From Alistipes sp. ZOR0009 (GTDB lineage: Bacteria > Bacteroidota > Bacteroidia > Bacteroidales > ZOR0009): DNA of 64,000 bases. The stretch lies in contig NZ_JTLD01000042.1 of the NCBI RefSeq assembly GCF_000798815.1, positions 19,469 to 83,468 of the forward strand, read 5' to 3'. Below the pieces are notes generated by a model. That model saw only the letters and a list, made by a program, of their open reading frames with translations, was not told where the DNA came from and did no database searches. Shown piece by piece: positions 36,363 to 46,190 of the stretch (within the stretch, counting starts at the first letter, position 1; the number at the start of each line of letters is the position of its first letter). The position numbers were made by a program, and so were the translations under genes.

Positions 36363-36378
36363 CTAGCTGATCAACTAG
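36363..36378. promoter_or_regulatory. Near-palindrome CTAGCTGATCAACTAG upstream of susC
   Basis: 16-bp inverted sequence symmetric at 14 of 16 positions, 35 bp before the SusC start and sharing the ACTAG core with the sites upstream of fecR. Possible operator. Confidence 0.4.
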
Positions 36379-36412
36379 ACGGATTAACATTATTACCTAA
36401 AACAAGATTTAA

Positions 36413-39400
36413 ATGATGAACTGTAGAAACAGCAGTTTTAAGTCATTGCTGAATAAACGAATCTTCGGGGCATGCCTTGTAATGACCTTGCTGCTTTCCA
36501 ATAATTTGGAGGGTTTAGCAGCAGGAGGTAACGCTCAGGACACAAAAATCACCTTGTCTGTTAAGGATAGGAGTATTAAGGATGTATTTGGTGAGATAGA
36601 AAGGAAATCAAATTATGTTGTTGTTTTTAACAACGAAGCTATCAATCCAAATCTAAAGGTGACAGCCGATTTTCGTGATGCCAGCATTGAGGAGGTTCTC
36701 AAGAAAGTGCTTGCAGGAACTTCCTCTTCATTCGAAGTAAAAGGAAGGCAAATTGTGATTTTTTTGCAAAACGAAGCCGCAAAAGGAGCTGAAAAACAAG
36801 TCCAAAGCGGTAAAATAATCGGTAGGGTTGTTGACGAAAACAAGCAACCTCTTATTGGTGTAAGTATTCAGGTTAAGGGAACCAATGTTGGTGCAACAAC
36901 CGATCTTGATGGAAACTTCACCATTAATACTACTGCAAATCAGCCTACCTTAGTTTTTTCATATGTTGGATTTGAGAGAGCAGAACTTGTTGCCAGCCAG
37001 CGTAACCTATCAGTGACCTTAAAGAGCGAATCTAAAAACCTTAATGAGGTTGTCGTTATAGGATATGGTACTGTTAGAAAGCGTGATGTAACAGGTGCTG
37101 TAACTGCTGTTAAGGAAAAGGATTTTAATGTAGGTGTTGTTACTGCTCCTACTCAAATGCTTCAAGGTAGAGTTGCTGGTGTAAACATTACCTCTAATGG
37201 TGGAGAACCTGGCGCAGGAACAACCGTTCGTGTTCGTGGATCTAACTCTATTCGTTCTGGACAAGATCCTCTTTATGTAATTGATGGGGTGCCATTGGAT
37301 ATCACCGACGATCAGCCAAAGGGGGCAAGCATTGGTGGCGTTGGCGAGTCTTCTAAGAAGAATCCGCTCAACTTTTTGAATCCAGACGATATTGAATCGA
37401 TTGATGTGCTTAAAGATGCTTCTGCCACAGCAATCTATGGTTCTCGTGGTGCAAATGGTGTAATTATAGTAACTACTAAGAAAGGTAAGGATGGAAAAGG
37501 TAAAGCATCTTACTCTGGCTACGGTGGAGTTTCCTACCTCCCAAGTAAGTATCCAGTACTTTCTGCTAACGAGTATCGCGATTTTTTAACTTCTAAAGGG
37601 GTGGCTCTTAATGACGGCAAAGCTGATACCGATTGGCAAGATCAAATTTTCAGAACGGCTTACACTCAAAGCCATAGCTTATCGTATGGCGGAGGAAATG
37701 GGAAGAACACCTATCGTGCTTCTGTTAGTTACCTTAATCAGGATGGTATTATAAAAAAGACTGGAGTAGAAAAATACACAGGACGTTTTAATGTATCGCA
37801 AAAGGTTTTCAATGACAAATTGCTTTTAGAGGGGAGTTTAACGGCTTCTCGTAACAAAGATCAACGTGCACCTATTGGTGAAAGTGGAGGTTATGAAGGA
37901 GATCTTTTGCTATCGGCTCTAAAAATGAATCCAACCTTGCCGGTGTACAATCCAGATGGAACCTACAATCAGCCAAGTAAGGATGTTCGAAATGCACTTG
38001 CAATGATTCAGCTGACGAATGACAGAACCCAGTCTGATAGAATTCTTGCCAATATTGCAGCAACTTACACGATTATTGATGGACTTACCTATAAGGTAAA
38101 CTACGCAATTGATAATGCTCGTGCTGTTCGCAAGGTTACTCAGCAAAAGGAGTTGGTTTACTTAACAAATAAAGGTACTGCTGATATTCATAATGTAGAG
38201 AAGGATAACTATCTTATTGAAAATTATTTTAACTACAATTTTTCGTTTACTGAGCGTCATAGCTTTAATGTAATGGTTGGTCATTCGTACCAAAAGTTTG
38301 ATGGTTACAACTATGGTATTTCTGTTGATGGATTTTCAGTGGATAATATTGATTACCTGAATGAATTGGCATTTGGTAACTATAATCAGGCAAAGGTTTA
38401 TTCTGATATCTACAGAAATGAGTTGCAGTCGTTTTTTGGTAGAGCTAACTACAACCTCGACAACAAGTATCTATTTACAGTAAACTTCAGAACGGATGGT
38501 TCTACAAAGTTTGGTAAAAATAATAAGTACGGATATTTTCCTTCTGCAGCTTTCGGTTGGAAGATGGACGAGGAGGATTTTATTAAGAGCATTAAAGCTA
38601 TCTCAAGCTTAAAAATGCGTTTAAGTTGGGGGATAACAGGAAACCAGGAAATTCCGAATAAAATATCCCAACTAGTTTTAGGTAATACAGGTGGTGCAAG
38701 CCTTGATGGCGGTAGTACTGTAACGCCAGGTATAACTCTTACTCGGACTCCTAATCCTGAGATTAAGTGGGAAAAAACGGAGCAAATAAACTGGGGGCTA
38801 GATTTTGGTCTTTTTAATGGACGATTATCAGGAAGCATTGATCTATTTAGTAAAACAACTAAAGATGTACTGCTTGAGGTGTATGCCGTTTCTCCAGCAC
38901 CTACCGTGAAGGTTTGGTCGAATGTTAAGGATATGAAGATCATTAATAAGGGTATAGAAGCCTCTCTTAGTGGAATTATTATTAACAAGAAGGATCTAAC
39001 TTGGTCGGCAGGCATAAACTTTTCTAAGATTAGTAATGAGGTTAAGAAACTTCCAATGTCGTTTATAACAACAGGTAGCCCTAGTGGCCCAGGTATTACA
39101 GGTTTCTCGTCTCAAATAATAAAGAGTGGTTATCCAATCGGGACTTTCTGGGGGTATAAGTTTCTTGGATTTGATGCCAACGGTAAAAGCATTTTCAAAA
39201 CAGATGACAAAGGAAATCCTGTTAGTGAATGTATTGGTAATGCACAACCAGATTTTACATTGAACTTTAACACCACTGTTAACTGGAAAGGTTTTGACTT
39301 AGGTATGTTTTTTACAGGGGTGTTTGGTAACGATATATACAACAACCTAGCTAACATAATGGATGGGCTTACACAAGTATCTGGAGGTTGGAATACAACT

Positions 39401-39712
39401 AGGGATGCCAGAAATCTTTCTGAAGCATTTAATAATCGCTTAGACTATTCAAGCCGGTTTATTGAGGATGGTTCATATTTACGTTTGTCGAGCGCAACTA
39501 TTGGTTATACCTTTAAATTGAAGAGCAAGTATATTAGTAAACTTCGTGTTTACGGAACTGGGAATAACCTATTTGTAATAACTAAATATTCTGGATTCGA
39601 TCCCGAAGTAAATACAACAAGAGTTTCTAGTGGAGTTCCTGCATTAGGTATTGGCTGGACAAACTATCCAATGGCTCGTACTTTTAGTGCTGGTGTCAGT
39701 CTCGATTTCTAA
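36413..39712 (+). CDS. susC: SusC/RagA TonB-linked outer-membrane receptor with STN domain
   Basis: 1099 residues. Signal peptide, then an STN signalling domain (about 42-120, K-I-T-L-S-V-K-D-R-S-I-K-D-V-F). Then a carboxypeptidase-regulatory-like domain (about 130-210, I-I-G-R-V-V-D-E-N-K-Q-P-L-I-G-V), a plug beginning V-V-I-G-Y-G-T-V-R-K-R-D and a 22-strand TonB-dependent barrel ending in a terminal Phe. It imports oligosaccharides captured with SusD, powered by TonB. The STN domain fits control through the FecR and sigma pair upstream. SusD follows 18 bp later. ATG 36413 or 36416 could be used. Confidence 0.95.
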   Translation: MMNCRNSSFKSLLNKRIFGACLVMTLLLSNNLEGLAAGGNAQDTKITLSVKDRSIKDVFGEIERKSNYVVVFNNEAINPNLKVTADFRDASIEEVLKKVLAGTSSSFEVKGRQIVIFLQNEAAKGAEKQVQSGKIIGRVVDENKQPLIGVSIQVKGTNVGATTDLDGNFTINTTANQPTLVFSYVGFERAELVASQRNLSVTLKSESKNLNEVVVIGYGTVRKRDVTGAVTAVKEKDFNVGVVTAPTQMLQGRVAGVNITSNGGEPGAGTTVRVRGSNSIRSGQDPLYVIDGVPLDITDDQPKGASIGGVGESSKKNPLNFLNPDDIESIDVLKDASATAIYGSRGANGVIIVTTKKGKDGKGKASYSGYGGVSYLPSKYPVLSANEYRDFLTSKGVALNDGKADTDWQDQIFRTAYTQSHSLSYGGGNGKNTYRASVSYLNQDGIIKKTGVEKYTGRFNVSQKVFNDKLLLEGSLTASRNKDQRAPIGESGGYEGDLLLSALKMNPTLPVYNPDGTYNQPSKDVRNALAMIQLTNDRTQSDRILANIAATYTIIDGLTYKVNYAIDNARAVRKVTQQKELVYLTNKGTADIHNVEKDNYLIENYFNYNFSFTERHSFNVMVGHSYQKFDGYNYGISVDGFSVDNIDYLNELAFGNYNQAKVYSDIYRNELQSFFGRANYNLDNKYLFTVNFRTDGSTKFGKNNKYGYFPSAAFGWKMDEEDFIKSIKAISSLKMRLSWGITGNQEIPNKISQLVLGNTGGASLDGGSTVTPGITLTRTPNPEIKWEKTEQINWGLDFGLFNGRLSGSIDLFSKTTKDVLLEVYAVSPAPTVKVWSNVKDMKIINKGIEASLSGIIINKKDLTWSAGINFSKISNEVKKLPMSFITTGSPSGPGITGFSSQIIKSGYPIGTFWGYKFLGFDANGKSIFKTDDKGNPVSECIGNAQPDFTLNFNTTVNWKGFDLGMFFTGVFGNDIYNNLANIMDGLTQVSGGWNTTRDARNLSEAFNNRLDYSSRFIEDGSYLRLSSATIGYTFKLKSKYISKLRVYGTGNNLFVITKYSGFDPEVNTTRVSSGVPALGIGWTNYPMARTFSAGVSLDF

Positions 39713-39730
39713 AATTCAAAAAGTAAGTAA

Positions 39731-41299
39731 ATGAGAAATAGATATATATTACTTCTCCTTGCTGCATTAATGTTTGCATCATGCTCTGATTTAAAGGAGG
39801 AGATTCTCGATGAGCAAAATGGCTCTGATATTGTTGCCAATGAGAAAAATGTAGGTATGATTGTAGCTCCTTCGTACGCTTACCTTCGCGATCTACAAAG
39901 CCGTACCGGTGTTTGGTATGGAATCGAAACTTCTACTGATGAAGTAGCACTGCCTACTCGTGGGGCAGCTTGGAATAATCCAGATTACCGTTCTTTATTT
40001 TCGCATGATTATGATCCCTTGAATAGCTATTTAAGAAACACTTGGAATAGCTTCATGATTGGCTTGACTAAGTGTAATGTATCTCTTCAAAATTTAGAGA
40101 AACTTCCACAGACAGATTTGGTAAAAACATATATTGCAGAAGTTCGCTTCATTCGAGCATTATGCATGTATCAGCTAAATGACCTGTTCGGAAAATTCCC
40201 TTTTCGAGAGTCAACTGAATTTGACTATTCTAAATCGCCTAAAATTTTATCGCGAGTTGAGGCTGTTGATCGCATTGAAAAGGAACTGAAAGAGATTATT
40301 CCAACATTGAAGATGAAGGGAGAAGTGCCTTATGGAAGGATTACTAGAGCTGCGGCTCAGCTGCTACTTGCTAAGTTGTATTTAAACAATCAAGTTTATA
40401 CTGGAACAGCACCTACTTTTGCTGATGGAGCTGCAAAATGGCAGCAGGTTATTGATCTCTGCAATGAAATTGAAAAATCAGGTAAGTATGTGCTTGCTGA
40501 TGATTACTGGAAATTATATTTGTCTGATAATGCAGCGTATTCTAACCAAACAGAAACAATTCTTCCTGTAATATATAATTCAGCGGCAGGCATTGGTGGT
40601 ACATCTTGGGTAACTATGTCATTGAGCTATAACCAAACTTTTGGGGCATATACAAATAACTTGAATGGGTATTGTACTACGCCAACTTTTCTTGACACAT
40701 GGGATCAGTCAGATCCTCGTTTTAAAGATGATAGATTGAAAAGCCAAACAGGTTTCAACTTGGGCTTTTTAGTTGGGCAGCAGTTTGATGTTAAAGGAAA
40801 TCCAATACGTACAAGGACTCCTGACGATGGCCTTTTGATTTATACTAAAGAGTTTTCTTTGACTAATTCATCAGAAGGTGCAGGTGTTAGAGTTATAAAA
40901 TATGCCCCAGATCCTAACACAACTTATCCAGGGTCTAGTGAGAATGATTTTCAATACTATCGTTATTCTGATGTTTATTTGATGCGAGCTGAAGCAAAGT
41001 TCCGCAGTGGGAATATTGATGGTGCTCTTGCTGATATTAATGAGTTACGAGGAAAAAGGAGAGTAAACTTGATTGATAAGGCTGATTTTTCGCTAACTAA
41101 GATTTACAACGAGCGTGGATTCGAATTCTATTGGGAAGGATCTCGTCGTAACGACATGGTTCGCTTTAACAAGTATTGCGAGCCCCGTTACGAAAAGCCT
41201 AAGGAAACACCAACCTACAAAATTCTGTTCCCAATTCCAACTTCGGCATTAGAGGCTAATCCTTTGCTAAAGCAAAATGAAGGATATGTTTCTCAATAG
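39731..41299 (+). CDS. susD: SusD/RagB-family outer-membrane lipoprotein
   Basis: 522 residues. Lipoprotein signal L-L-A-A-L-M-F-A-S-C with the lipid-bearing Cys at about residue 18. The TPR-like SusD fold follows, with V-R-F-I-R-A-L-C-M-Y-Q-L-N-D-L-F-G. C-terminal motifs are D-V-Y-L-M-R-A-E-A and E-R-G-F-E-F-Y-W-E-G-S-R-R-N-D-M-V-R-F, the classic SusD signature. It binds glycans on the surface and acts as a lid for SusC. It is followed by a terminator-like hairpin, so the glycosidases may be partly separately expressed. Confidence 0.95.
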   Translation: MRNRYILLLLAALMFASCSDLKEEILDEQNGSDIVANEKNVGMIVAPSYAYLRDLQSRTGVWYGIETSTDEVALPTRGAAWNNPDYRSLFSHDYDPLNSYLRNTWNSFMIGLTKCNVSLQNLEKLPQTDLVKTYIAEVRFIRALCMYQLNDLFGKFPFRESTEFDYSKSPKILSRVEAVDRIEKELKEIIPTLKMKGEVPYGRITRAAAQLLLAKLYLNNQVYTGTAPTFADGAAKWQQVIDLCNEIEKSGKYVLADDYWKLYLSDNAAYSNQTETILPVIYNSAAGIGGTSWVTMSLSYNQTFGAYTNNLNGYCTTPTFLDTWDQSDPRFKDDRLKSQTGFNLGFLVGQQFDVKGNPIRTRTPDDGLLIYTKEFSLTNSSEGAGVRVIKYAPDPNTTYPGSSENDFQYYRYSDVYLMRAEAKFRSGNIDGALADINELRGKRRVNLIDKADFSLTKIYNERGFEFYWEGSRRNDMVRFNKYCEPRYEKPKETPTYKILFPIPTSALEANPLLKQNEGYVSQ

Positions 41300-41311
41300 T
41301 AAAATATATAT

Positions 41312-41347
41312 TAAAAAGGAAGAGGGGCAACCCTCTTTCTTTTTATA
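41312..41347 (+). terminator. Terminator after susD
   Basis: About 13-bp stem AAAAGGAAGAGGG / CCCTCTTTCTTTT with loop GCAA and a T-rich end. Confidence 0.82.
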
Positions 41348-41483
41348 GAGTGGATCTAAGCAGAGGCGGATTAGCATGTGGGGCTATTGATGCCATTTGT
41401 TGAGTTTTCGTCTTTAGCATCCCTCTTTTATATGTGCTTATGTAAGAGAATATACGAATTGTGATACGCTATAAAACAATACG

Positions 41484-43166
41484 ATGAAAGCAGTTAAACG
41501 TATTTTATTGGCTTCCACCGGCCTGCTGCTGGCGGTAGGCGCTTGGGGGCAAGGAGCATTCAAGCCTACTCCAAAGTGGCTCGATAAGGCTGCGTTTTAC
41601 CAAATATATCCGCAGAGTTTTAAGGACTCCGATGGTGATGGAATTGGAGATATCAACGGAATTATACAGAAGTTAGACTACATAAAGTGGTTGGGTTGTA
41701 ATGCTATTTGGATTAACCCCTGTTTTGAGTCTGCGTTTCAGGATGCAGGGTACGACGTAATCGATTTCTACAAGGTTGCCTCAAGATATGGCACTAACGA
41801 AGATATGCGAAGGCTTTTTAAGGAGGCTCATAGGCGTAACATGAAGGTTTGCCTCGACTTGGTTGCTGGTCACACCTCTATCGAATCGCCTTGGTTTAAG
41901 ATGTCGCAGCAGCGCGAGCGTAACGAATATTCCGATAGGTATATTTGGACGCCCGACTCCACTATCAAGCCGGAGAAGTTTGTTACGGGTGTGTTTGAGC
42001 GTAACGGAACCTACATGAAGAACTTTTTTGACTGTCAGCCGGCGTTAAACTACGGCTACGGGCAGCCCGATCCGGCTAATGTGTGGGAACAACCAACGTC
42101 AGCCGAGGGCCCTCAGAAAACCAGAAAGGAGCTGATGAAAATCATGGACTACTGGATGGATTTGGGGTGCGATGGTTTTAGAGTCGACTTGGCCTCTTCG
42201 TTGGTAAAGAAAGACCCAAACCTTACCGAAACGTACAAGCTATGGGCCGAGGTGCGTAACCATTTTCAGAGTAAACATCCCAAGGGAGTGCTTATCGCCG
42301 AGTGGGGAAATCCTAAGCGTGCAATTAAAGCTGGGTTTATGGTCGACTTTATTATTCAGTTTGGTGGGAGCGGCTACAACGAACTTTTCTTTAACAAGGA
42401 GGGTGTATTTCGTAAGGATACATGCTACTTCGATTTGGCCGGAAATGGTTCGCCGATGAAGTATATTGCGAACATTCGCGCGCAGCTCGATTCGGTAGCC
42501 AACAACGGTTACGTTTGTATTCCTACCTCCAACCACGATTTCCAGCGGCCTCATTCGGGCGCGCGAAACACCACCGAGCAGCTGAAGTGCGTTATGGCAT
42601 TTTTATTTACCCAGCCAGGCGTGCCGCTGGTGTACTACGGCGACGAGATTGGGATGCGCTACATCTCCAACCTGCCCAATAAGGAGGGGAGCGTGGTTAA
42701 GCGCGGAAATCGTGCCGGTTCCAGAACGCCAATGCAGTGGGATTTATCGTCAAATGCAGGTTTTTCGACGGCATTGCCCGAAAATATTTACTTGCCGGTA
42801 GATGCCGCAGCTACGCAAATAAATGTACAAAGCCAAATGGCCAACACCAAATCATTGCTGCATTTCACCAAGCAGCTGCTTGCGCTCCGGGCAAAGAGTA
42901 AGGCGTTATCGCATCGGGGCGAGATCAAATTCTACAATACCGAGGCAAAATCCTATCCGTTGGTGTACACCCGCCAGATGAACGGAGAGCGTTACCTTAT
43001 TGTCATTAACCCTTCGGGGGCTAAGCAGCGAATGGAGGTGGAGCTTCCTTTGGTTGCTTCTGTAGTTAAGGAGCCTGTTTCCGAGGGGGTAGCCGTTGCG
43101 GTTGCAAATAGCCGGCTTACCATCGATTCGGAGCCAACATCTTATGGGGTGTTTAAGCTAAAATAG
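41484..43166 (+). CDS. Secreted GH13 alpha-glucosidase/alpha-amylase-family enzyme
   Basis: 560 residues with a signal peptide ending G-A-W-G-Q. The (beta/alpha)8 GH13 core starts F-Y-Q-I-Y-P-Q-S-F-K-D-S-D-G-D-G-I-G-D-I-N-G-I. Region II G-C-D-G-F-R-V-D-L-A holds the Asp nucleophile, region III L-I-A-E-W-G the acid/base Glu, and region IV T-S-N-H-D-F-Q-R the third Asp. The Q-I-Y-P-Q-S-F-x-D start resembles oligo-1,6-glucosidase and trehalose-metabolising members. It probably cleaves alpha-linked gluco-oligosaccharides outside the cytoplasm. Base composition is clearly more GC-rich than in susC and susD. Confidence 0.9.
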   Translation: MKAVKRILLASTGLLLAVGAWGQGAFKPTPKWLDKAAFYQIYPQSFKDSDGDGIGDINGIIQKLDYIKWLGCNAIWINPCFESAFQDAGYDVIDFYKVASRYGTNEDMRRLFKEAHRRNMKVCLDLVAGHTSIESPWFKMSQQRERNEYSDRYIWTPDSTIKPEKFVTGVFERNGTYMKNFFDCQPALNYGYGQPDPANVWEQPTSAEGPQKTRKELMKIMDYWMDLGCDGFRVDLASSLVKKDPNLTETYKLWAEVRNHFQSKHPKGVLIAEWGNPKRAIKAGFMVDFIIQFGGSGYNELFFNKEGVFRKDTCYFDLAGNGSPMKYIANIRAQLDSVANNGYVCIPTSNHDFQRPHSGARNTTEQLKCVMAFLFTQPGVPLVYYGDEIGMRYISNLPNKEGSVVKRGNRAGSRTPMQWDLSSNAGFSTALPENIYLPVDAAATQINVQSQMANTKSLLHFTKQLLALRAKSKALSHRGEIKFYNTEAKSYPLVYTRQMNGERYLIVINPSGAKQRMEVELPLVASVVKEPVSEGVAVAVANSRLTIDSEPTSYGVFKLK

Positions 43167-43208
43167 GTATCTTACGAGTATTTTATTAACCATTTATTAT
43201 AGTCGGAA

Positions 43209-45248
43209 ATGAGTCGCAAATTGCTGGCTTCACTAGTTGGATTATTTTTATTTTCGGGAGGATTGCACGCGCAAGACCCGTGGAAAGTAAAGGCCTCGAA
43301 CATCGATAAGGGCAGCTACTACGGGGGTACGGTTGCCAACGGGATGGTTGGGGTCGTATCATCTCCCGAACCTCTAAAGGCTTCTAATATTATACTGGCA
43401 GGCACCTACGATCTTTACGGAAGAGGACGGGTTGATAACTTTTTGAATGGCTTCAACATGCTTAACATGCGGTTGGTGATTGATGGTTCTACGGTTACTA
43501 GCGCCAACATCAGCAATTTTGTGCAGGAGCTAGACATGAAGGGCGCCGTGCTAAAGTCTTCTTTTCAGTTTAAAGATCTTGCAAGGGTTACCTACTCGTA
43601 CTTGGCGCTACGCCAGCTGCCTTTTTCGGTAATGCTCGACGTTACCGTGGAACCGTTGAAGGATGTTACCATCACGGCCGTGAACGTTACGGAGACACCA
43701 GATGGGCTTAATAGCAGCAAGTACTATTTTAACGAGATAAACCGTAAGCATGTGGGCATTGGGCTTATGACCTCTACCGCAAAGAGCCCTACCGGAAAGC
43801 TAACCATTGGCGCATGCTCCAGCTTTCTTTTCCCCGAAAAAAGGGGCGAAGAACCTAATATCTCTCACGATACGCCCAACACCAACTCGCATCAAATGCG
43901 CTTTAGCAAGCCGCTGAAGGCGGGGGTGCCCTATACGTTTTCGTTGGTAGGGTCTACCATCTCTTCGGCCTACCATCCCGATCCGTACAACGAGGTTGAG
44001 CGTCTGACCATTTTCGCTAGCCTCGAGGGGCGCGAGCGCCTGCTAAAGAGGCACGCTCTTGCATGGGAAAAGCTTTGGGAATCCGATATTACCGTCGAGG
44101 GCGATGCGCAGGTGCAGCAGGATATTCATAGCATGCTTTACCATGCCTACTCGTTTGTTCGCGAGGGGTCGGCGCTATCGATGTCTCCAATGGGATTGTC
44201 GGGCCTTGGCTACAACGGGCACATCTTTTGGGATGCCGACGTATGGGTATTTCCGGCGTTGCTGGTACTCCAACCCGAATTGGCAAAGTCGATGATCGAT
44301 TACCGCTTTAATATGCTCGATGCAGCTAAGAAAAATGCCTTCGAGCACGGGTATAAGGGTGCAAAGTATCCTTGGGAGAGTTCCGACTCGGGCTTTGAGC
44401 AAACTCCGGTATGGGCTTTAACCGGACCGTTCGAGCATCATGTTACCGCATGTGTGGCCTTGGCTGCCTGGAACTACTTCTGCGTTACGCAGGACATGGA
44501 GTGGCTTAAAACAAAGGGATGGCCTATCCTTTCGGCCACCGCCGAATTTTGGGCAAGCCGTGTTGATAGACGCGCGGATGGTAAGTTCGACATAAAGAAC
44601 GTGGTTGCCGCCGACGAATGGGCCGAAAATGTGGATAATAATGCATTTACTAACGCAGCCGCTAAGGCCAACTTTAGGAATGCTAACGCTGCTGCCAAGC
44701 TGCTAGGGTTAAAGGTGAATACCACCTGGGAAAATATGGCCAACAACTTGGTTATTGAGCGTTTTGCCGACGGTGTGATTCGCGAGCACGCCACCTACAA
44801 CGGCGAGAAGATAAAGCAGGCCGATGTAAACCTGCTTGCCTATCCGTTGAGCGAGGTTACTGATGCCGCACAGATAAAAAAGGATTTGGAGTACTACGAG
44901 GTTAGAGTGCCAGAGCGCAATACGCCCGCCATGACGCAGGCCATTTTTGCGCTGCTTTACAGCCGAATTGGCAATGCCGACAAGGCGCAGCATTTCTTTC
45001 ACGATGCCTACAAGCCAAACCTGCTTCCGCCTTTTAACGTAATCGCCGAAACAAAGGGGGGCGATAATCCCTACTTTGTAACAGGCGCCGGTGGCGCGTT
45101 ACAGGCCGTTATGATGGGTTTTGGCGGGTTAGAAATTACCCCCAAAGGAATTGTACAGGTAGGTAGCGTACTCCCTAAGGGATGGAAGTCGCTTACCATT
45201 AAAGGCGTAGGGCTCGATAAGAAGACCTATACCAAAACGGCCAAGTAG
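43209..45248 (+). CDS. Secreted GH65-family glycoside hydrolase (acid-trehalase-like)
   Basis: 679 residues with a signal peptide ending G-G-L-H-A-Q. A beta-sandwich N-terminal domain (about 25-280) is followed by the (alpha/alpha)6 barrel. G-H-I-F-W-D-A-D-V-W matches the H-x-F-W-D-x-[DE] substrate motif of GH65, and A-A-D-E-W-A-E-N-V-D-N-N supplies the general-acid Glu. GH65 includes phosphorylases and hydrolases of trehalose, kojibiose and maltose. Secretion argues for a hydrolase, since inorganic phosphate is scarce outside; this is inference. It lies 42 bp after the GH13 gene and belongs to the same locus. Confidence 0.85.
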   Translation: MSRKLLASLVGLFLFSGGLHAQDPWKVKASNIDKGSYYGGTVANGMVGVVSSPEPLKASNIILAGTYDLYGRGRVDNFLNGFNMLNMRLVIDGSTVTSANISNFVQELDMKGAVLKSSFQFKDLARVTYSYLALRQLPFSVMLDVTVEPLKDVTITAVNVTETPDGLNSSKYYFNEINRKHVGIGLMTSTAKSPTGKLTIGACSSFLFPEKRGEEPNISHDTPNTNSHQMRFSKPLKAGVPYTFSLVGSTISSAYHPDPYNEVERLTIFASLEGRERLLKRHALAWEKLWESDITVEGDAQVQQDIHSMLYHAYSFVREGSALSMSPMGLSGLGYNGHIFWDADVWVFPALLVLQPELAKSMIDYRFNMLDAAKKNAFEHGYKGAKYPWESSDSGFEQTPVWALTGPFEHHVTACVALAAWNYFCVTQDMEWLKTKGWPILSATAEFWASRVDRRADGKFDIKNVVAADEWAENVDNNAFTNAAAKANFRNANAAAKLLGLKVNTTWENMANNLVIERFADGVIREHATYNGEKIKQADVNLLAYPLSEVTDAAQIKKDLEYYEVRVPERNTPAMTQAIFALLYSRIGNADKAQHFFHDAYKPNLLPPFNVIAETKGGDNPYFVTGAGGALQAVMMGFGGLEITPKGIVQVGSVLPKGWKSLTIKGVGLDKKTYTKTAK

Positions 45249-45268
45249 ATTCGATTTTCAAAATATGT

Positions 45269-45299
45269 ATGGCTGCCTGTTTGGGCAGCCATTTTTTTT
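45269..45299 (+). terminator. Terminator closing the SusCD locus
   Basis: Perfect stem ATGGCTGCC / GGCAGCCAT with loop TGTTTG and a following T-run. Confidence 0.88.
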
Positions 45300-45520
45300 A
45301 CATGGCTACAGCCAATACAATATTTTGGGAGGTTTTGAAGTTGCATTAACAGCTGCCTTTATTTCATGCTGTATGATACCAATTGTGGTTTTGCATATTT
45401 GTTCTAAGCATTGTTGGCTGGGGACGATATCGATTATGGATTGGCAGGCTACGCTGCTTTACTAGATGGCGCTGCAGGTAGAGTAGTCCAGAAGTTTAGG
45501 GTAATGCTTTTATGGATGAC
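45300..45520. other. Gap before repeat array B
   Basis: About 220 bp with no recognisable gene. A frame that runs into the repeat array starts at 45411. Confidence 0.4.
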
Positions 45521-45940
45521 GATATCAATTGCAAAACCACCTAAGTCAATTGCAGAAGCGTCGAAGTTGATTGCAAAGCCGTTGAAGTCGATTGCAGAAG
45601 CGTCGAAGTCAATTGAAAGAGCGTCGACTGCAATTGTGGCAGTGTCGAAGTCGATTGAAAGCGTGCCGACTGCAATTGTGGCAGTGCCGAACTCAATTGC
45701 GAGAGTGTCGAAGTCAATTGAAAGAGCGTCGACTGTAATTGTGGCAGTGTCGAAGTCGGTTGAAAGAGTGTCGACTGCAATTGTGTCAGTGTCGAAGGCG
45801 ATTGCAATCGTGTCGAAGCTCGTTGCAAAGCTGTCGAAGTCAATTGCAAGTCTATCGAAGGGAGCTGCAAGAGCAACAATGCAAGCTGCAGCACTGCCGA
45901 AATCGGATGAAATGCTGCCGTATTTGGTTACATGCCGCTC
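45521..45940. repeat. 21-bp repeat array B (20 units, exactly 420 bp)
   Basis: Twenty successive 21-bp units without any insertion or deletion. Two related types tend to alternate: GAAGTCAATTGAAAGAGCGTC and GACTGCAATTGTGGCAGTGTC; the core CAATTG and the closing GTGTC/GCGTC are best conserved. Because the period is seven codons, one plus-strand frame (45411-46103, 230 codons) and one minus-strand frame (45541-45894) stay open. The plus frame would encode heptads such as S-K-S-I-E-R-A, which could form a coiled coil. I see no other evidence that either frame is translated. Confidence 0.88.
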
Positions 45941-46190
45941 AAGGTTTTTTGTACAATGGTTTCCTTTGCTTGTACGCCTATCATCCTTTTTCGATATAAA
46001 TTTTACTCCGGTTACGCTATCCGCAGCTCTTTTTACCTCTTGCTGCAGGTGCCTTCCGCCATCATCATTCCCCTTTACGCTTCAGCTAATCCTGCTTGTT
46101 TAAGAGGCATGGCCGTTGGTGGTAATGTTGCTTCGGGGTGTAACAAATGGCCATCTGTTTCGTCATACCTTCAAATAACAGGTTAAAGAT
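45941..46190. other. Gap between array B and the DUF5694 gene
   Basis: 250 bp without a recognisable gene or clear promoter boxes; the open frame from array B ends at 46103 within it. Confidence 0.4.
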
